From contig NZ_JAHRCY010000001.1 of NCBI RefSeq assembly GCF_019083965.1, positions 62,001 to 126,000 on the forward strand: a DNA stretch of 64,000 nucleotides, read 5' to 3'. Position 1 is the first letter of the stretch; every line of letters starts with the position of its first letter. The notes below the pieces were generated by a model, which saw only the letters and a program-made list of their open reading frames with translations, searched no databases and was not told where the DNA came from. The position numbers and the translations under genes were made by a program. Shown here in pieces: positions 41,827-51,339 of the stretch. The stretch comes from Catellatospora tritici. GTDB lineage: Bacteria > Actinomycetota > Actinomycetes > Mycobacteriales > Micromonosporaceae.

Positions 41827-44579
41827 AGTCGTGGATCCCCGCGCTGCGGGTGGCCCGGCGCGAGGCACGGCGGGCCAAGGGCCGCTCGGCGCTGGTCATC
41901 GCCATGATCGGCCTGCCGGTGCTGCTGCTGTCGTTCTTCGTCGCGACGTACGACATGCACGAGCTGCGCCCGGCCGAGGAGCTGGACCGGACCATCGGCC
42001 AGGCGGACGCCCGCATCACCAAGGTCAGCGACGGACCTGTCGAACAGGAGCCGACCAGTGAGGGCTGGTCCGCCCAGGGCGGCAGCCTGACCAAGACGGT
42101 CACGGCCGAGGACCTGCTCGCGGCGCTGCCGCCGGGGTCGCGGCTGACCCAGGTCGCGGGTTCGCCGGTCGACATGCACACGCCGTACGGCATGGGCACC
42201 ACCAACGGGCACACCATGGACCTGGCCGACCCCATGCTCCACGGCATCGTGAACCTGCTCTCGGGCACCGTGCCCCAGCGCGACGACGAGGTGGCCGTCA
42301 ACGACGAGGTGGCCGACTGGCTGCACGTCGGCATCGGCGACACCGTGCGGACCGTCTCGCCGGAGCGGACCTTCAAGGTCACCGCGTTCGTCGAGTTCCC
42401 CGGTTCGCTCAACGGCAACATCGTGTTCCGCCCCGGCCAGGTGCTGAGCGACGGCCAGTGGCTGGTCGACGTCCCGGGGGAACTGACCTGGCCCGAGGTG
42501 CAGAAACTCAACCAGCAGGGCATCGTCGCGTACAGCCGGGCCGTTGTGCTGAATCCACCTCCGGTGCAGTGGCAGTACCAGTCGGACGACGGGCCGCGGG
42601 TCGAGGACATCGCCCTGATCGTCATCGTCGTCGGGCTGATGGTGCTGGAGGTCGTGCTGCTGGCCGGTCCGGCGTTCGCTGTCGGCGCCCGGCGCCGCAG
42701 TCGGGACCTGGCGGTGATCGCCGCCACCGGTGGCACTCCGGCGCATCTGCGCCGGATCGTGCTGGCCGACGGGGTCGTGCTGGGCGCGATCGCGGCGGTC
42801 GGCGGCGTACTGTGCGGCATGCTGCTGGCCGCGGTGCTGCGCCCGGTGGTGGAGGAGCACCTCATCAACGCCCGCGCCGGCGGGCTGCGCTTCTACCTGC
42901 CCGCGCAGGGCGCGATCATCCTGCTGTCGATCGGCACCGGTCTGCTCGCCGCCATGGTGCCCGCCTTCACCGCCGCCAGGCAGAACGTGGTGACGGTGCT
43001 CGCCGGGCGGCGCGGCGTGACCCGGTCCCGCAAGCGCTGGGTCGTGCTGGGCCTGGTCATGACGGCGGCGGGCGCGGCCGTCGCGGCGTACGGCGCGGCC
43101 GCCAGCCAGGGCGCGACGGTGATCCTCACCGGCGTGGTGCTCAGCGAGCTGGGCCTGGTGCTGCTGACCCCGGCCCTGGTGGGGCTGATCTCGCGGCTCG
43201 GGCGCTGGCTGCCCCTGGCGCCCCGGATCGCGCTGCGCGACACCGCGCGCAACCGCGGCTCGTCCGCGCCGGCCATCTCCGCGGTGATGGCCGCCGTGGC
43301 GGGTGCGGTGTCGATCGGTGCCTTCGTGGGTAGCGACCGGCAGCACTCCATCGAGAACTACGACAAGATGATGCCGGTCGGCAACTTCATCGTCCGGCAC
43401 ACGCCACCGACGGACGGCAGTACGCCATCCGAGTGGGCCAAGGTCCGCCAGGCGGTGGCGACCGCCATGCCGACGACGCGGCTGCACGACTTCCAGGACC
43501 TGGCCTGCGCCTGGCAGTCGACTCCCGTGCGGCCGGGTTCTCCGGCCGAACCCCCCGCCACCCCCACCCCCGGGCCGACCCCCGCCCCGACCGCGAACCC
43601 CGCTCCGCAGGAACAGCAGCCCCGGGACTGCACGATCGAGCTGGTCCTGCCGCCCGAGAACGAGTGCCCGTACTGGCGGGAGGCCCGAGCGCAGAACAAG
43701 GAGCCGGACTGGGCCGCCATCCGGCGCGACCCGCGCTGCCAGGACAGCGGTTCGAACTCGGCCGTCTTCACCGTCGTCGACGACGGCAGCACGCTGGAGG
43801 CGCTGACCGGCGCACCCGCCGACCAGATCGCCGCGGCCCGGCGCACGCTGGCCGAGGGCGGCGCGGTGGTCACCCACTCGATCTACCTGCGCGACGGGAA
43901 GGTCGGGCTGCAGACGATCGACGGCGTACGGCCGGACGACCTCACGACGCTGCCGCAGGTGACGGTGCCGGGGTTCCGTATCGGCGGAATCGACGGCTTC
44001 TCGGTCATGGTCTCGCCCGCGCTGGCCAGACGGCTCGGCTTCGGCCTGCGCCCCGGCGGTGTGGTCGGCGACGGGGCAGCCCCGGACGGCAACCAGGCCC
44101 AGGCGCTGAACGCCGCGGTCTTCGCCACCGCCGGCGATGTCGGGCTCTCGATCGAGCGGGGTCCCAACTACCAGGAGGAGCCGATCATCTGGATCCTCGG
44201 GCTGGTCGCCGCGCTCGTGGCGCTCGGCGCGGCCGGGGTGGCGACCGGCCTCGCCGCCGCCGAGAGTCGCTCCGACCTGGTCACCCTGGCCGCCGTCGGC
44301 GCCAGCCCCCGGATGCGGCGCACGCTGTCGCTGAGCCAGTCGGGCGTCATCTCCGGCCTCGGGGCCCTGCTGGGCGTGCTGGCCGGCCTGGGTACGGCGT
44401 ACGCGGTGATCATGGCCCTCAACGTAGGCAGCGAGGCGTACGCCTCGACCGACCTCTGGCCCATGCGCCTGGTGCTGCCGTGGAACACCATGGCCATCGT
44501 GGCGGCGGTGCCGCTGATCGCGATGGCCGGCGCGGGCCTGCTGACCCGCTCCCGCCTCCCCGTCGAACGCCGCCTGTAG
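41823..44579 (+). CDS. ABC transporter permease, FtsX/MacB-like
   Basis: 918 residues. One N-terminal helix, an extracellular domain, three FtsX helices around residue 270-390, a further bundle, a second large extracellular domain containing a Pro/Thr-rich stretch (PATPTPGPTPAPTANP), and three C-terminal helices: the ten-helix architecture of actinobacterial FtsX-family exporters. Cargo unknown; regulation by the PadR protein suggests response to a hydrophobic or antibiotic compound. Confidence 0.86.
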   Translation: MKSWIPALRVARREARRAKGRSALVIAMIGLPVLLLSFFVATYDMHELRPAEELDRTIGQADARITKVSDGPVEQEPTSEGWSAQGGSLTKTVTAEDLLAALPPGSRLTQVAGSPVDMHTPYGMGTTNGHTMDLADPMLHGIVNLLSGTVPQRDDEVAVNDEVADWLHVGIGDTVRTVSPERTFKVTAFVEFPGSLNGNIVFRPGQVLSDGQWLVDVPGELTWPEVQKLNQQGIVAYSRAVVLNPPPVQWQYQSDDGPRVEDIALIVIVVGLMVLEVVLLAGPAFAVGARRRSRDLAVIAATGGTPAHLRRIVLADGVVLGAIAAVGGVLCGMLLAAVLRPVVEEHLINARAGGLRFYLPAQGAIILLSIGTGLLAAMVPAFTAARQNVVTVLAGRRGVTRSRKRWVVLGLVMTAAGAAVAAYGAAASQGATVILTGVVLSELGLVLLTPALVGLISRLGRWLPLAPRIALRDTARNRGSSAPAISAVMAAVAGAVSIGAFVGSDRQHSIENYDKMMPVGNFIVRHTPPTDGSTPSEWAKVRQAVATAMPTTRLHDFQDLACAWQSTPVRPGSPAEPPATPTPGPTPAPTANPAPQEQQPRDCTIELVLPPENECPYWREARAQNKEPDWAAIRRDPRCQDSGSNSAVFTVVDDGSTLEALTGAPADQIAAARRTLAEGGAVVTHSIYLRDGKVGLQTIDGVRPDDLTTLPQVTVPGFRIGGIDGFSVMVSPALARRLGFGLRPGGVVGDGAAPDGNQAQALNAAVFATAGDVGLSIERGPNYQEEPIIWILGLVAALVALGAAGVATGLAAAESRSDLVTLAAVGASPRMRRTLSLSQSGVISGLGALLGVLAGLGTAYAVIMALNVGSEAYASTDLWPMRLVLPWNTMAIVAAVPLIAMAGAGLLTRSRLPVERRL

Positions 44580-44586
44580 CAATGGG

Positions 44587-44643
44587 GGTGTAAGGAAGGG
44601 CCCCTTCTTATCGCTCTGCGATGTAGAAGGGGCCCTTCTTAAC
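44587..44643 (+). repeat. Palindromic repeat family A, copy A5
   Basis: A 57-bp element (starting GGTGTAAGG, otherwise consensus) between the converging permease and F420-type reductase genes, 7 bp after the permease stop. Confidence 0.85.
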
Positions 44644-44662
44644 GCTCCGGGAATCGGATCGC

Positions 44663-45136
44663 TCAGCGCGGGATGAGACTGAAGACGCGCAGTTCGCGGT
44701 CACCGGCGCGCTCGCTGTACGTCCGGTACGCCGGCCACACCGCCAGCAGCAGCCCGAACAGCCGCTCCCGCTCGGCGCCGCGCGCCAGCACACCGCGCAC
44801 CGGGATCTCGCGGCCGCCGAGGGTGATCGTCGCGTCGGGGTTGGCGAGCAGGTTGCCCGACCAGGCCGGGTGGCTGGTCTGGCCCCAGTTGGACCCGATG
44901 ACCACGTAGTTCTCGCCGTCGCGCACGTACACCAGCGGCTGGTTGCGGGCCTGCCCGGACTTGCGGCCGACCGTGGTGAGGACCAGTGTCGGCATCACCC
45001 CGAGCGCGATCACCCGGCCCTTGGTGAGCTTGGCGACGGCGCGGTCGAGCGGCACGATCGCCTTGCCCATGCGGGCGAACCAGCGGCGATGTCCGAGGGT
45101 ACGGGCGAGACGGCTCAGCACGCGCACAGTCTGCAC
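44663..45136 (-). CDS. Deazaflavin (F420)-dependent nitroreductase family protein
   Basis: 157 residues, a split-barrel protein of the Ddn type. LVLTTVGRKSGQARNQPLVYV and NWGQTSHPAWSGNLLANP are family signatures; such enzymes use F420H2 to reduce quinones or nitro compounds. It has about 20 copies in actinobacterial genomes with diverse substrates, none predictable here. Flanked on both sides by family A repeats (A5 and A6). Confidence 0.88.
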   Translation of the reverse strand: MQTVRVLSRLARTLGHRRWFARMGKAIVPLDRAVAKLTKGRVIALGVMPTLVLTTVGRKSGQARNQPLVYVRDGENYVVIGSNWGQTSHPAWSGNLLANPDATITLGGREIPVRGVLARGAERERLFGLLLAVWPAYRTYSERAGDRELRVFSLIPR

Positions 45137-45168
45137 TACGCGAGGAATTCTCGGAAGCCACCGCTTCC

Positions 45169-45225
45169 GTCAAGAAGGGCACCTTCTACCACGGATAGCG
45201 ATAAGAAGGTGCCCTTCCTTACCTC
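45169..45225 (-). repeat. Palindromic repeat family A, copy A6 (reverse, covariant)
   Basis: A 57-bp element with the same compensatory GGGCACC/GGTGCCC change as A3. It lies between the F420-type reductase start and the VIT1-like gene stop, which are on the same strand. Confidence 0.85.
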
Positions 45226-45228
45226 GGG

Positions 45229-45966
45229 TCAGGCGGTGCTGACGCCGATGGCGGCGCCGATGAGGTAGGTGGCGCCCGCGGCGGCGGCGCCGAGCAGGAG
45301 TTGGCGCAGGCCGGTGGCCCACCAGTGGCGGCGGGTGAACCGGGCCGTGAGCGCGCCCGCCACGAACAGGCCCAGACCGCCGATGCCCAGCGCCAGCCAC
45401 AGCGAGTCGCTGCCCAGCAGGTAGCTGAGCAGCGGGATCAGCGCCCCGATCGAGAAGCAGACGAACGACGAGATCGCGGCCGTCCACGGGCTCGGCTTGC
45501 TGTCGGGGTCGATGCCCAGTTCCTCGCGTACGTGCATGCGCAGCGCCTCGTCGGGCTGCTCGGAGAGCTCCCGCGCCAGCTGGTGGGCCAGGTCGGGGGC
45601 GATGCCCCGGTCGATCCAGCGCTGGGCCAGCTCGTCGGCCTCGGCGAGCGGGTTGCGGTGCAGCTCGCGGCGCTCCTTGGCGACCTCGGCCTCGATCTGC
45701 TCGTTGGCGGTGCGCACGCTGGCGTACTCGCCCAGGCCCATCGAGATGGCGCCCGCGACCAGGCCCGCGACGCCGGTCAGCGCGATGGTGCGCGACGCCA
45801 CGCCCGCGCCGCCGACCCCGGCGATCAGGCCGATGTTGGTGACCAGGCCGTCCATCGCCCCGAACACGGCGGCGCGCAGCCAGCCGCCGGAGACGTCGGC
45901 GTGCTCGTGATCGATCGGCGGAACGTGCTGTGCCTGTGCGGCCGACGAGGGGTGGTCGGCGCTCAT
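45229..45966 (-). CDS. VIT1/CCC1-type iron/manganese transporter
   Basis: 245 residues. Five predicted helices; helix 1 region [20 protein letters not shown] and helix 2 [19 protein letters not shown] are family signatures, and the acidic/His-rich cytoplasmic region (residues 85-150) resembles the metal-binding domain of plant VIT1. Likely exports or detoxifies Fe2+/Mn2+. The start overlaps the map stop (ATGA). Confidence 0.88.
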   Translation of the reverse strand: MSADHPSSAAQAQHVPPIDHEHADVSGGWLRAAVFGAMDGLVTNIGLIAGVGGAGVASRTIALTGVAGLVAGAISMGLGEYASVRTANEQIEAEVAKERRELHRNPLAEADELAQRWIDRGIAPDLAHQLARELSEQPDEALRMHVREELGIDPDSKPSPWTAAISSFVCFSIGALIPLLSYLLGSDSLWLALGIGGLGLFVAGALTARFTRRHWWATGLRQLLLGAAAAGATYLIGAAIGVSTA

Positions 45967-46820
45967 GGCAGGGTCAGAATGTCCGCGCCGTCCTCGGTGA
46001 CGACCAACGTGTGCTCGAACTGGGCGGTCCAGCGACGGTCCTTGGTGACCACGGTCCAGGTGTCGCGCCAGGTCTCGTACGCGATGCCGCCGAGCGTGAT
46101 CATCGGCTCGATGGTGAACGTCATGCCCGGCACCATGATCGTGTCAGCGGCGGGGTTGTCGTAGTGCGGGATGAACAGTCCGCTGTGGAAGGACTGGCCG
46201 ATGCCGTGCCCGCCGAAGTCACGCACCACGCCGTAGCCGAACCGCTTCGCGTACGACTCGATCACCCGGCCGATGACGTTGATCGGGCGGCCGGGCGCGA
46301 CCGCCTTGATGCCCCGCATCATCGCCTCGTGCGTACGCTCCACCAGCAGCCGGGCCTCTTCGGCCACCTCGCCCACGCAGAACGTGGCGTCGGTGTCGCC
46401 GTGCACCCCGTCCTTGAACGCGGTCACGTCCACGTTGATGATGTCGCCGTCCTCGATCACCGTCGAGTCGGGGATGCCGTGGCAGATGACCTCGTTGAGG
46501 CTGGTGCAGCAGGACTTCGGGAAGCCCTTGTAGCCCAGCGTCGACGGGTACGCGTCGTGGTCGCACAGGAACTCGTGCACCAGGCGGTCGATCTCGTCGG
46601 TGGTCACCCCGGGCTTGCAGTGCTCGCCCGCGAGCTGCGTCGCCTGCGCGGCGATCCGGCCCGCGACCCGCATCTTCTCGATCGACTCGGCGTCCTGGGT
46701 GAGCGGGCCGTCCCAGCGCTTGGGCTGCTTGCGGCCGACGTACTCGGGACGCGGGATGTGGGCGGGGACGTCCCGCCACGGGGACTGCTTGCCTGGGGTG
46801 AGCGTCGCACGGCCGTTCAT
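45963..46820 (-). CDS. map: Type I methionine aminopeptidase
   Basis: 285 residues from ATG 46820, matching the actinobacterial MapB form with an N-terminal SH3-binding-like extension ([17 protein letters not shown]). Removes the initiator methionine. Metal ligands are visible in [19 protein letters not shown] (two Asp), [14 protein letters not shown] and the final Glu. In mycobacteria mapB also lies beside the glnA4 cluster. Confidence 0.94.
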   Translation of the reverse strand: MNGRATLTPGKQSPWRDVPAHIPRPEYVGRKQPKRWDGPLTQDAESIEKMRVAGRIAAQATQLAGEHCKPGVTTDEIDRLVHEFLCDHDAYPSTLGYKGFPKSCCTSLNEVICHGIPDSTVIEDGDIINVDVTAFKDGVHGDTDATFCVGEVAEEARLLVERTHEAMMRGIKAVAPGRPINVIGRVIESYAKRFGYGVVRDFGGHGIGQSFHSGLFIPHYDNPAADTIMVPGMTFTIEPMITLGGIAYETWRDTWTVVTKDRRWTAQFEHTLVVTEDGADILTLP

Positions 46821-46899
46821 GCCATGAACTCTAGCGCCGCCACCCACCACCGCGCCCCGCGCCGGGGGTGACGGGCCCCGGACGCCCGCCCTTTCATAA

Positions 46900-46957
46900 A
46901 CGCTGGCCTATCTAGAGGACGGTTTCCCGGGATTCGCCCTCTAGATAGGCCAGCGTC
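46900..46957. repeat. Palindromic repeat family C, copy C3
   Basis: ACGCTGGCCTATCTAGAGG and its inverted copy flank a 19-bp loop. Both arms carry CTAGA where C1 has CCAGA, a matched change. It lies upstream of map and downstream of the C26 hydrolase. Confidence 0.82.
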
Positions 46958-46982
46958 AATGCAAGACGGGTGGGGTGGGGGG

Positions 46983-47738
46983 TCAGACCGTGGCGAAGAA
47001 CTCGGTGCGGGTTGCAGTACGGGCCGAGTGGGTGTTCGCCGAGGCGGAGACCAGCGCCTGGAACAGGTCCGGCGCGGCCATGTCCTCCGGGTGCCACTGC
47101 ACCCCGACGGCGAACGGGTGATCGGGATGCTCGACCGCCTCGATCAGGTTGTCGGTGACACACCAGGCCGTCGGCACGAGCCGACCCGGGTCCTTCACCG
47201 CCTGGTGGTGGAACGAGTTCACGACGGCCTCCGCCCCGAACAGCTCCCGGCAGCGCGAGCCGGTGGCGAACCGCACCGGGTGGTGCGCGTACACCTTCGT
47301 CGGGCCGAGCGGCCGGTGCCCGTCGTGGCCGACGACCTCGGGCACGTGCTGGTGGATCCGTCCCCCGGCCGCGACCGTCATCAGCTGCATGCCCCGGCAC
47401 ACCCCGAGCAGCGGCAGCCCGGTCTTGAACGCGACCCGCACCAGCGGCAGCTCACCGGAGTCGCGCAGCGCGTCGGTGTACACGGCCGGGTGCGGGGCCT
47501 CGTCGTACCGCGCGGGGTCGACGTCGGCGCCGCCGCAGATGACGAGGCCGTCCAGGCCGTCGAGGACCTCGACGCCGCCGTCGACCTGGGGCGGGATGAG
47601 CACGGGGCGACCACCGGCGCGGCTCACCTGGTCCACATAGGCCCAGGGCACCACGGCGGCCTTGGTGTCATGCACGGAAAAGCGGGCATTCTCCACGTAC
47701 GTGGTGATGCCTATCAACGGTCTGGTCACATCGCTCAC
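46983..47738 (-). CDS. Gamma-glutamyl-amine hydrolase, peptidase C26 (PuuD-like)
   Basis: 251 residues. Class I amidotransferase-like fold with nucleophile Cys114 in GVCRGMQLM and His216/Glu218 in QWHPED. It cleaves the gamma-glutamyl bond at the end of a gamma-glutamylation pathway, releasing glutamate and the acid (GABA in the polyamine route). Start GTG 47738 overlaps the SDR stop. Equivalent to Rv2859c by position. Last gene of the cluster; C3 follows. Confidence 0.88.
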   Translation of the reverse strand: MSDVTRPLIGITTYVENARFSVHDTKAAVVPWAYVDQVSRAGGRPVLIPPQVDGGVEVLDGLDGLVICGGADVDPARYDEAPHPAVYTDALRDSGELPLVRVAFKTGLPLLGVCRGMQLMTVAAGGRIHQHVPEVVGHDGHRPLGPTKVYAHHPVRFATGSRCRELFGAEAVVNSFHHQAVKDPGRLVPTAWCVTDNLIEAVEHPDHPFAVGVQWHPEDMAAPDLFQALVSASANTHSARTATRTEFFATV

Positions 47739-48499
47739 AACGGTGTCACGTAGGCGCCGGTAATGCCTCCGTCCACGATGAACTGGGAGGCGGTGACGAA
47801 TGACGAATCATCACTGGCGAGAAAGGCTACCGCCGCCGCGATCTCCTCGGGCTCGGCGAACCGGCCCATCGGTACATGGACAAGTCGGCGAGCGGCCCGC
47901 TCCGGATCCTTCGCGAACAGCTCCATCAGCAGCGGCGTGGCCACCGGCCCGGGGCACAGCGCGTTGACCCGCACCCCCTGCCGGGCGAACTGGACGCCCA
48001 GTTCACGGCTCATCGAGAGTACCCCGCCCTTGCTGGCGGTGTAGGCGATCTGACTGGTCGCGGCACCCATCAGGGCGACGAAGCTGGCCGTGTTGATGAT
48101 CGAGCCCTTGCCCGCGGCGAGCATGTGCGGCAGCGCGTACTTGCAGCACAGGTAGACGCTGGTGGTGTTGACCCGGATCACCCGCTCCCAGGCGTCCAGC
48201 CCGGTGTCGAGGATCGAGTCGTCGTCGGGCGGGGAGATGCCGGCGTTGTTGAAGGCGATGTCCAGGCGGCCCCGCCGGGCGGCGACGCCGTCGAACAGCT
48301 CGCGCACCTGCGCCTCGTCGCTGACGTCGCACTGCACGAACTCGCCGCCGACCTCCTCGGCGATCTTCTTGCCCGGCTCCTCGGCGAGGTCGACGCAGAC
48401 GACGTACGCCCCCTCAGCCGCGAACCGCCGCGCCGTGGCGGCGCCGATGCCGCTGGCCGCACCGCTGATGACCGCCACCCGGTCCTGAAGTCGCTGCAC
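47735..48499 (-). CDS. Short-chain dehydrogenase/reductase
   Basis: 254 residues from GTG 48499, with AAGGA five to six bases upstream. Classical SDR: cofactor motif GAASGIG (13-19), NNAG (84-87), and catalytic Ser139, Tyr153 and Lys157. Asp in CDVSD suggests NAD preference. In a gamma-glutamylethanolamide route it would oxidise the alcohol to the aldehyde; in a polyamine route its role is unclear. Equivalent to Rv2857c by position. Confidence 0.86.
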   Translation of the reverse strand: MQRLQDRVAVISGAASGIGAATARRFAAEGAYVVCVDLAEEPGKKIAEEVGGEFVQCDVSDEAQVRELFDGVAARRGRLDIAFNNAGISPPDDDSILDTGLDAWERVIRVNTTSVYLCCKYALPHMLAAGKGSIINTASFVALMGAATSQIAYTASKGGVLSMSRELGVQFARQGVRVNALCPGPVATPLLMELFAKDPERAARRLVHVPMGRFAEPEEIAAAVAFLASDDSSFVTASQFIVDGGITGAYVTPL

Positions 48500-48507
48500 T
48501 GGTGTCC

Positions 48508-49857
48508 TTAGCTCGTAGCGATGAAGACGTTCTTGGTCTCGGTGAACGCCAGCGGCGCGTCCGGGCCCAGCTCGCGGCCCATGCCCGACTGCTTGACGCC
48601 GCCGAACGGGGTCCAGTAGCGCACCGACGAGTGGGAATTGACGCTGAGCACCCCGGCTTCGACGGCGCGGGCCAGCCGCAGCGCCCGGCCGACGTCCCGG
48701 GTCCAGATCGAGCCCGACAGCCCGTACGGCGTGTCGTTGGCCAGCCGGACCGCCTCGTCCTCGTCGTCGAAGGGCAGCACCGACAGCACCGGACCGAAGA
48801 TCTCCCGCTGCCAGTGGTCCTCGTCGGGGGCGCTCGCCGCGAGCACCGTCGCCGGATGCCACCAGCCGGGGCCGTCCGGCGCCGCGCCGCGCAGCAGCAC
48901 CCGGGCGTCGCCCACTCCGGCGCGCACCCGCTCCCGGTGCTCGCTCGTGATCAGCGGACCCATGCCGGTGGCCGGGTCGCGGGGGTCGCCGCAGCGCCAG
49001 GCCGCGACGGCGGGCTCCAGCAGGTCCAGGAACTCGTCGTACACCGAGCGCTGGACGAGCAGGCGAGAGCGGGCGCAGCAGTCCTGCCCGGCGTTGTCGA
49101 ACACGGCCCCGGGCAGCGCGGCGGCGGCCGCCTCGAGGTCGGCGTCGGCGAACAGCAGGGTGCTGCTCTTGCCGCCCAGTTCCAGGGTGACCCGGGTCAG
49201 GTCGGCGGCGCAGCTCGCCATGATCTGGCGGCCGACCGCCGGCGAGCCGGTGAAGCAGATCTTGCGTACGCCCGGATGGGTCACCAACGCGTGCCCGGTC
49301 ACCTCGCCGTGCCCCGGCAGCACCTGCAGCACGCCCTCGGGCAACCCGGCCGCCAGCGCCAGTTCACCCAGGCGCAGCGCGGTCAGCGGCGTCGCCTCGG
49401 CCGGTTTCACGATCACCGTGTTGCCCGCCGCCAGCGCGGGCGCGAAGCCCCAGGCCGCGATCGGCATCGGGAAGTTCCACGGCACGATCACGCCGACCAC
49501 GCCCAGCGGCTCGTGGAACGTCACGTCCCAGCCGCCCGCGACCGGGATCTGCCGCCCGCACAGCCGCTCCGGCGCGCCCGCGTAGTAGTCGAGCAGATCG
49601 CGGACGTTGCCCGCCTCCCAGCGGGCGTTGCCGACGGTGTGCCCGGCGTTGTCGATCTCCAGCTGGGCCAGCTCCTCGACGTGCGCGTCGACCACGGCGG
49701 CGAAGCGGCGCAGCAACCGGGCCCGGTCGCCGGGAGACACGTGCCGCCAGCTCTCGAAAGCCTTCGCCGCGCGGCGCACCGCCGCGTCCACGCCCGCCGG
49801 GTCGACCGGCTCGACCGAGGTGATCAGCTCCTCGGTGACCGGGTTGACGATCTTCAC
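48508..49857 (-). CDS. Aldehyde dehydrogenase (PuuC/AldC-like)
   Basis: 449 residues from GTG 49857 (the long frame upstream is antisense to the GS gene). Glu226 in LELGGK and Cys260 in GQDCCA are the catalytic pair, with VPWNFP and FTGSPAVGR cofactor motifs. Slightly short at the N-terminus for the family. It would oxidise the gamma-glutamyl aldehyde to the acid. Start overlaps the GS stop (GTGA). Position of Rv2858c aldC. Confidence 0.9.
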   Translation of the reverse strand: MKIVNPVTEELITSVEPVDPAGVDAAVRRAAKAFESWRHVSPGDRARLLRRFAAVVDAHVEELAQLEIDNAGHTVGNARWEAGNVRDLLDYYAGAPERLCGRQIPVAGGWDVTFHEPLGVVGVIVPWNFPMPIAAWGFAPALAAGNTVIVKPAEATPLTALRLGELALAAGLPEGVLQVLPGHGEVTGHALVTHPGVRKICFTGSPAVGRQIMASCAADLTRVTLELGGKSSTLLFADADLEAAAAALPGAVFDNAGQDCCARSRLLVQRSVYDEFLDLLEPAVAAWRCGDPRDPATGMGPLITSEHRERVRAGVGDARVLLRGAAPDGPGWWHPATVLAASAPDEDHWQREIFGPVLSVLPFDDEDEAVRLANDTPYGLSGSIWTRDVGRALRLARAVEAGVLSVNSHSSVRYWTPFGGVKQSGMGRELGPDAPLAFTETKNVFIATS

Positions 49858-51197
49858 AGCCGCTCGAACCCCCGCACCAGTTCCCAGTCCGTCACGGCCG
49901 CGTCGAAGGCGGCCAGCTCGACCTTGGCGGCGTGGCCGTAGTGCTCGACCACCTCGTCGCCGAACGCCTCCCGGGCCACCGCCGAGCCCTCCCAGCGCCC
50001 CAGCGCGTCGCGCAGCGTGGCGGGCATCCGCGGCGCGGCCGGGTCCTGATAGGCGTTGCCCCGGAACTCCGGCTCCAGCGTCAGCCCGTGGTCGATGCCG
50101 TGCAGGGCACCCGCGACCAGCGCCGCGATCGCCAGGTACGGGTTCACGTCGCCGCCGGGCGAGCGGTGCTCCACCCGCAGCGAGTGGTCGTGCCCGACCA
50201 GGCGCAGCGCGCAGGTGCGGTTGTCGCGCCCCCAGCGCAGCGCGGTCGGCGCGAACGAGCCCGCCTGGTACCGCTTGTACGAGTTGATGTTCGGCGCGTA
50301 CAGCACGCTCAGCTCGGAGGTGGTCGCCAGCAGCCCGGCCAGCACCCGTTCCCCCAGCTCGCTGAGCGCGTGCCCCTCGGCCATCACCGGCCGCCCGTCG
50401 GCGTCGCGCAGCGAGAAGTGGATGTGGCACGAGTTGCCCTCGCGCTGGTTCGGCTTGGCCATGAAGGTCAGCGACATGCCCTGCGCCGCGGCGATCTCCT
50501 TGGCCCCGTGCTTGTAGATCGAGTGCTGGTCGGCGGTCTTCAGCGCCTCGGCGTACCGGAACGCGATCTCGTGCTGGCCCAGGTTGCACTCGCCCTTGGC
50601 GCTCTCCGGGGACAACCCCGCCCCGGTCATCGCCAGCCGGATGCCGCGCAGCAGCGGCTCCACCTTCGTGGTCCCCAGCAGCGAGTAGTCCACGTTGTAC
50701 CCGTTGGCCGGGGTGAGTCCCTGGTACCGCTTCGCGGCCGCCTGCTCGTACGTGTCCTGGTATACGACGAACTCCAGCTCCGTTCCGACATACGCGGTCA
50801 GTCCGCGCTCGGCCAGCCGGTCGAGCTGGCGGCGCAGGATCTGCCGGGGCGACTGCACCACCGGGCTGCCGTCCAGCCACGTCACGTCGGCGAGCACCAG
50901 CGCGGTGCCGGGCAGCCAGGGCAGCGGGCGCAGGGTGTCGAAGTCGGGGGCGAGCACGAAGTCGCCGTACCCCTGCGACCAACCGGAGACGGCGTAGCCG
51001 TCGACCGGGGTCATCTCGACGTCCACGGCGAGCAGGTAGTTGCACGCCTCGCTGCCGTGCGCCACCACCTCGTCCAGGAAATAGGAGGCGTGCAGGCGCT
51101 TGCCCTGCAGCCGCCCCTGCATGTCGGTCATGGCGAGCAGCACCGTGTCGATCTCGCCCGCTTCGACCAGTGCGCGCAGACGCTCCACCGACCACAT
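49854..51197 (-). CDS. Glutamine-synthetase-like gamma-glutamylamine ligase (GlnA4-type)
   Basis: 447 residues from ATG 51197. A GS fold that attaches glutamate to an amine. Motifs: ESAKGECNLGQHEIAF, NSCHIHFSL, and VEHRSPGGDVNPYLA. GlnA4 of Streptomyces coelicolor is a gamma-glutamylethanolamide synthetase and GlnA3 is a polyamine ligase; synteny with the SDR, ALDH, C26 and map genes (Rv2857c-Rv2861c) supports GlnA4. True glutamine synthetase activity is unlikely in this context. First gene of the cluster, divergent from the FAD oxidoreductase. Confidence 0.85.
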   Translation of the reverse strand: MWSVERLRALVEAGEIDTVLLAMTDMQGRLQGKRLHASYFLDEVVAHGSEACNYLLAVDVEMTPVDGYAVSGWSQGYGDFVLAPDFDTLRPLPWLPGTALVLADVTWLDGSPVVQSPRQILRRQLDRLAERGLTAYVGTELEFVVYQDTYEQAAAKRYQGLTPANGYNVDYSLLGTTKVEPLLRGIRLAMTGAGLSPESAKGECNLGQHEIAFRYAEALKTADQHSIYKHGAKEIAAAQGMSLTFMAKPNQREGNSCHIHFSLRDADGRPVMAEGHALSELGERVLAGLLATTSELSVLYAPNINSYKRYQAGSFAPTALRWGRDNRTCALRLVGHDHSLRVEHRSPGGDVNPYLAIAALVAGALHGIDHGLTLEPEFRGNAYQDPAAPRMPATLRDALGRWEGSAVAREAFGDEVVEHYGHAAKVELAAFDAAVTDWELVRGFERL

Positions 51198-51339
51198 GCC
51201 CCAAGGTCTACCGGCACGGTTGACCGCCGTCAACCACTTGCATGATTCGTTCTCCGCGCCGTCACCTCCGACTCCCGCTCGGTGCAAAATCGTGACCGAG
51301 CCCTTCCGTTATCCGGGCCGATCGATTACCACTGACCGA

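Noticed and set aside
43740-43765. GGTTCGAA sequence as a possible tRNA T-arm
   Set aside because: Lies inside the permease coding region and no acceptor or anticodon stem can be built around it. No other tRNA-like structure was seen in the window.
40926-44582. Open frame of 1218 codons on the minus strand
   Set aside because: Antisense to PadR-ABC-permease genes, all of which have recognised domains and coupled starts.
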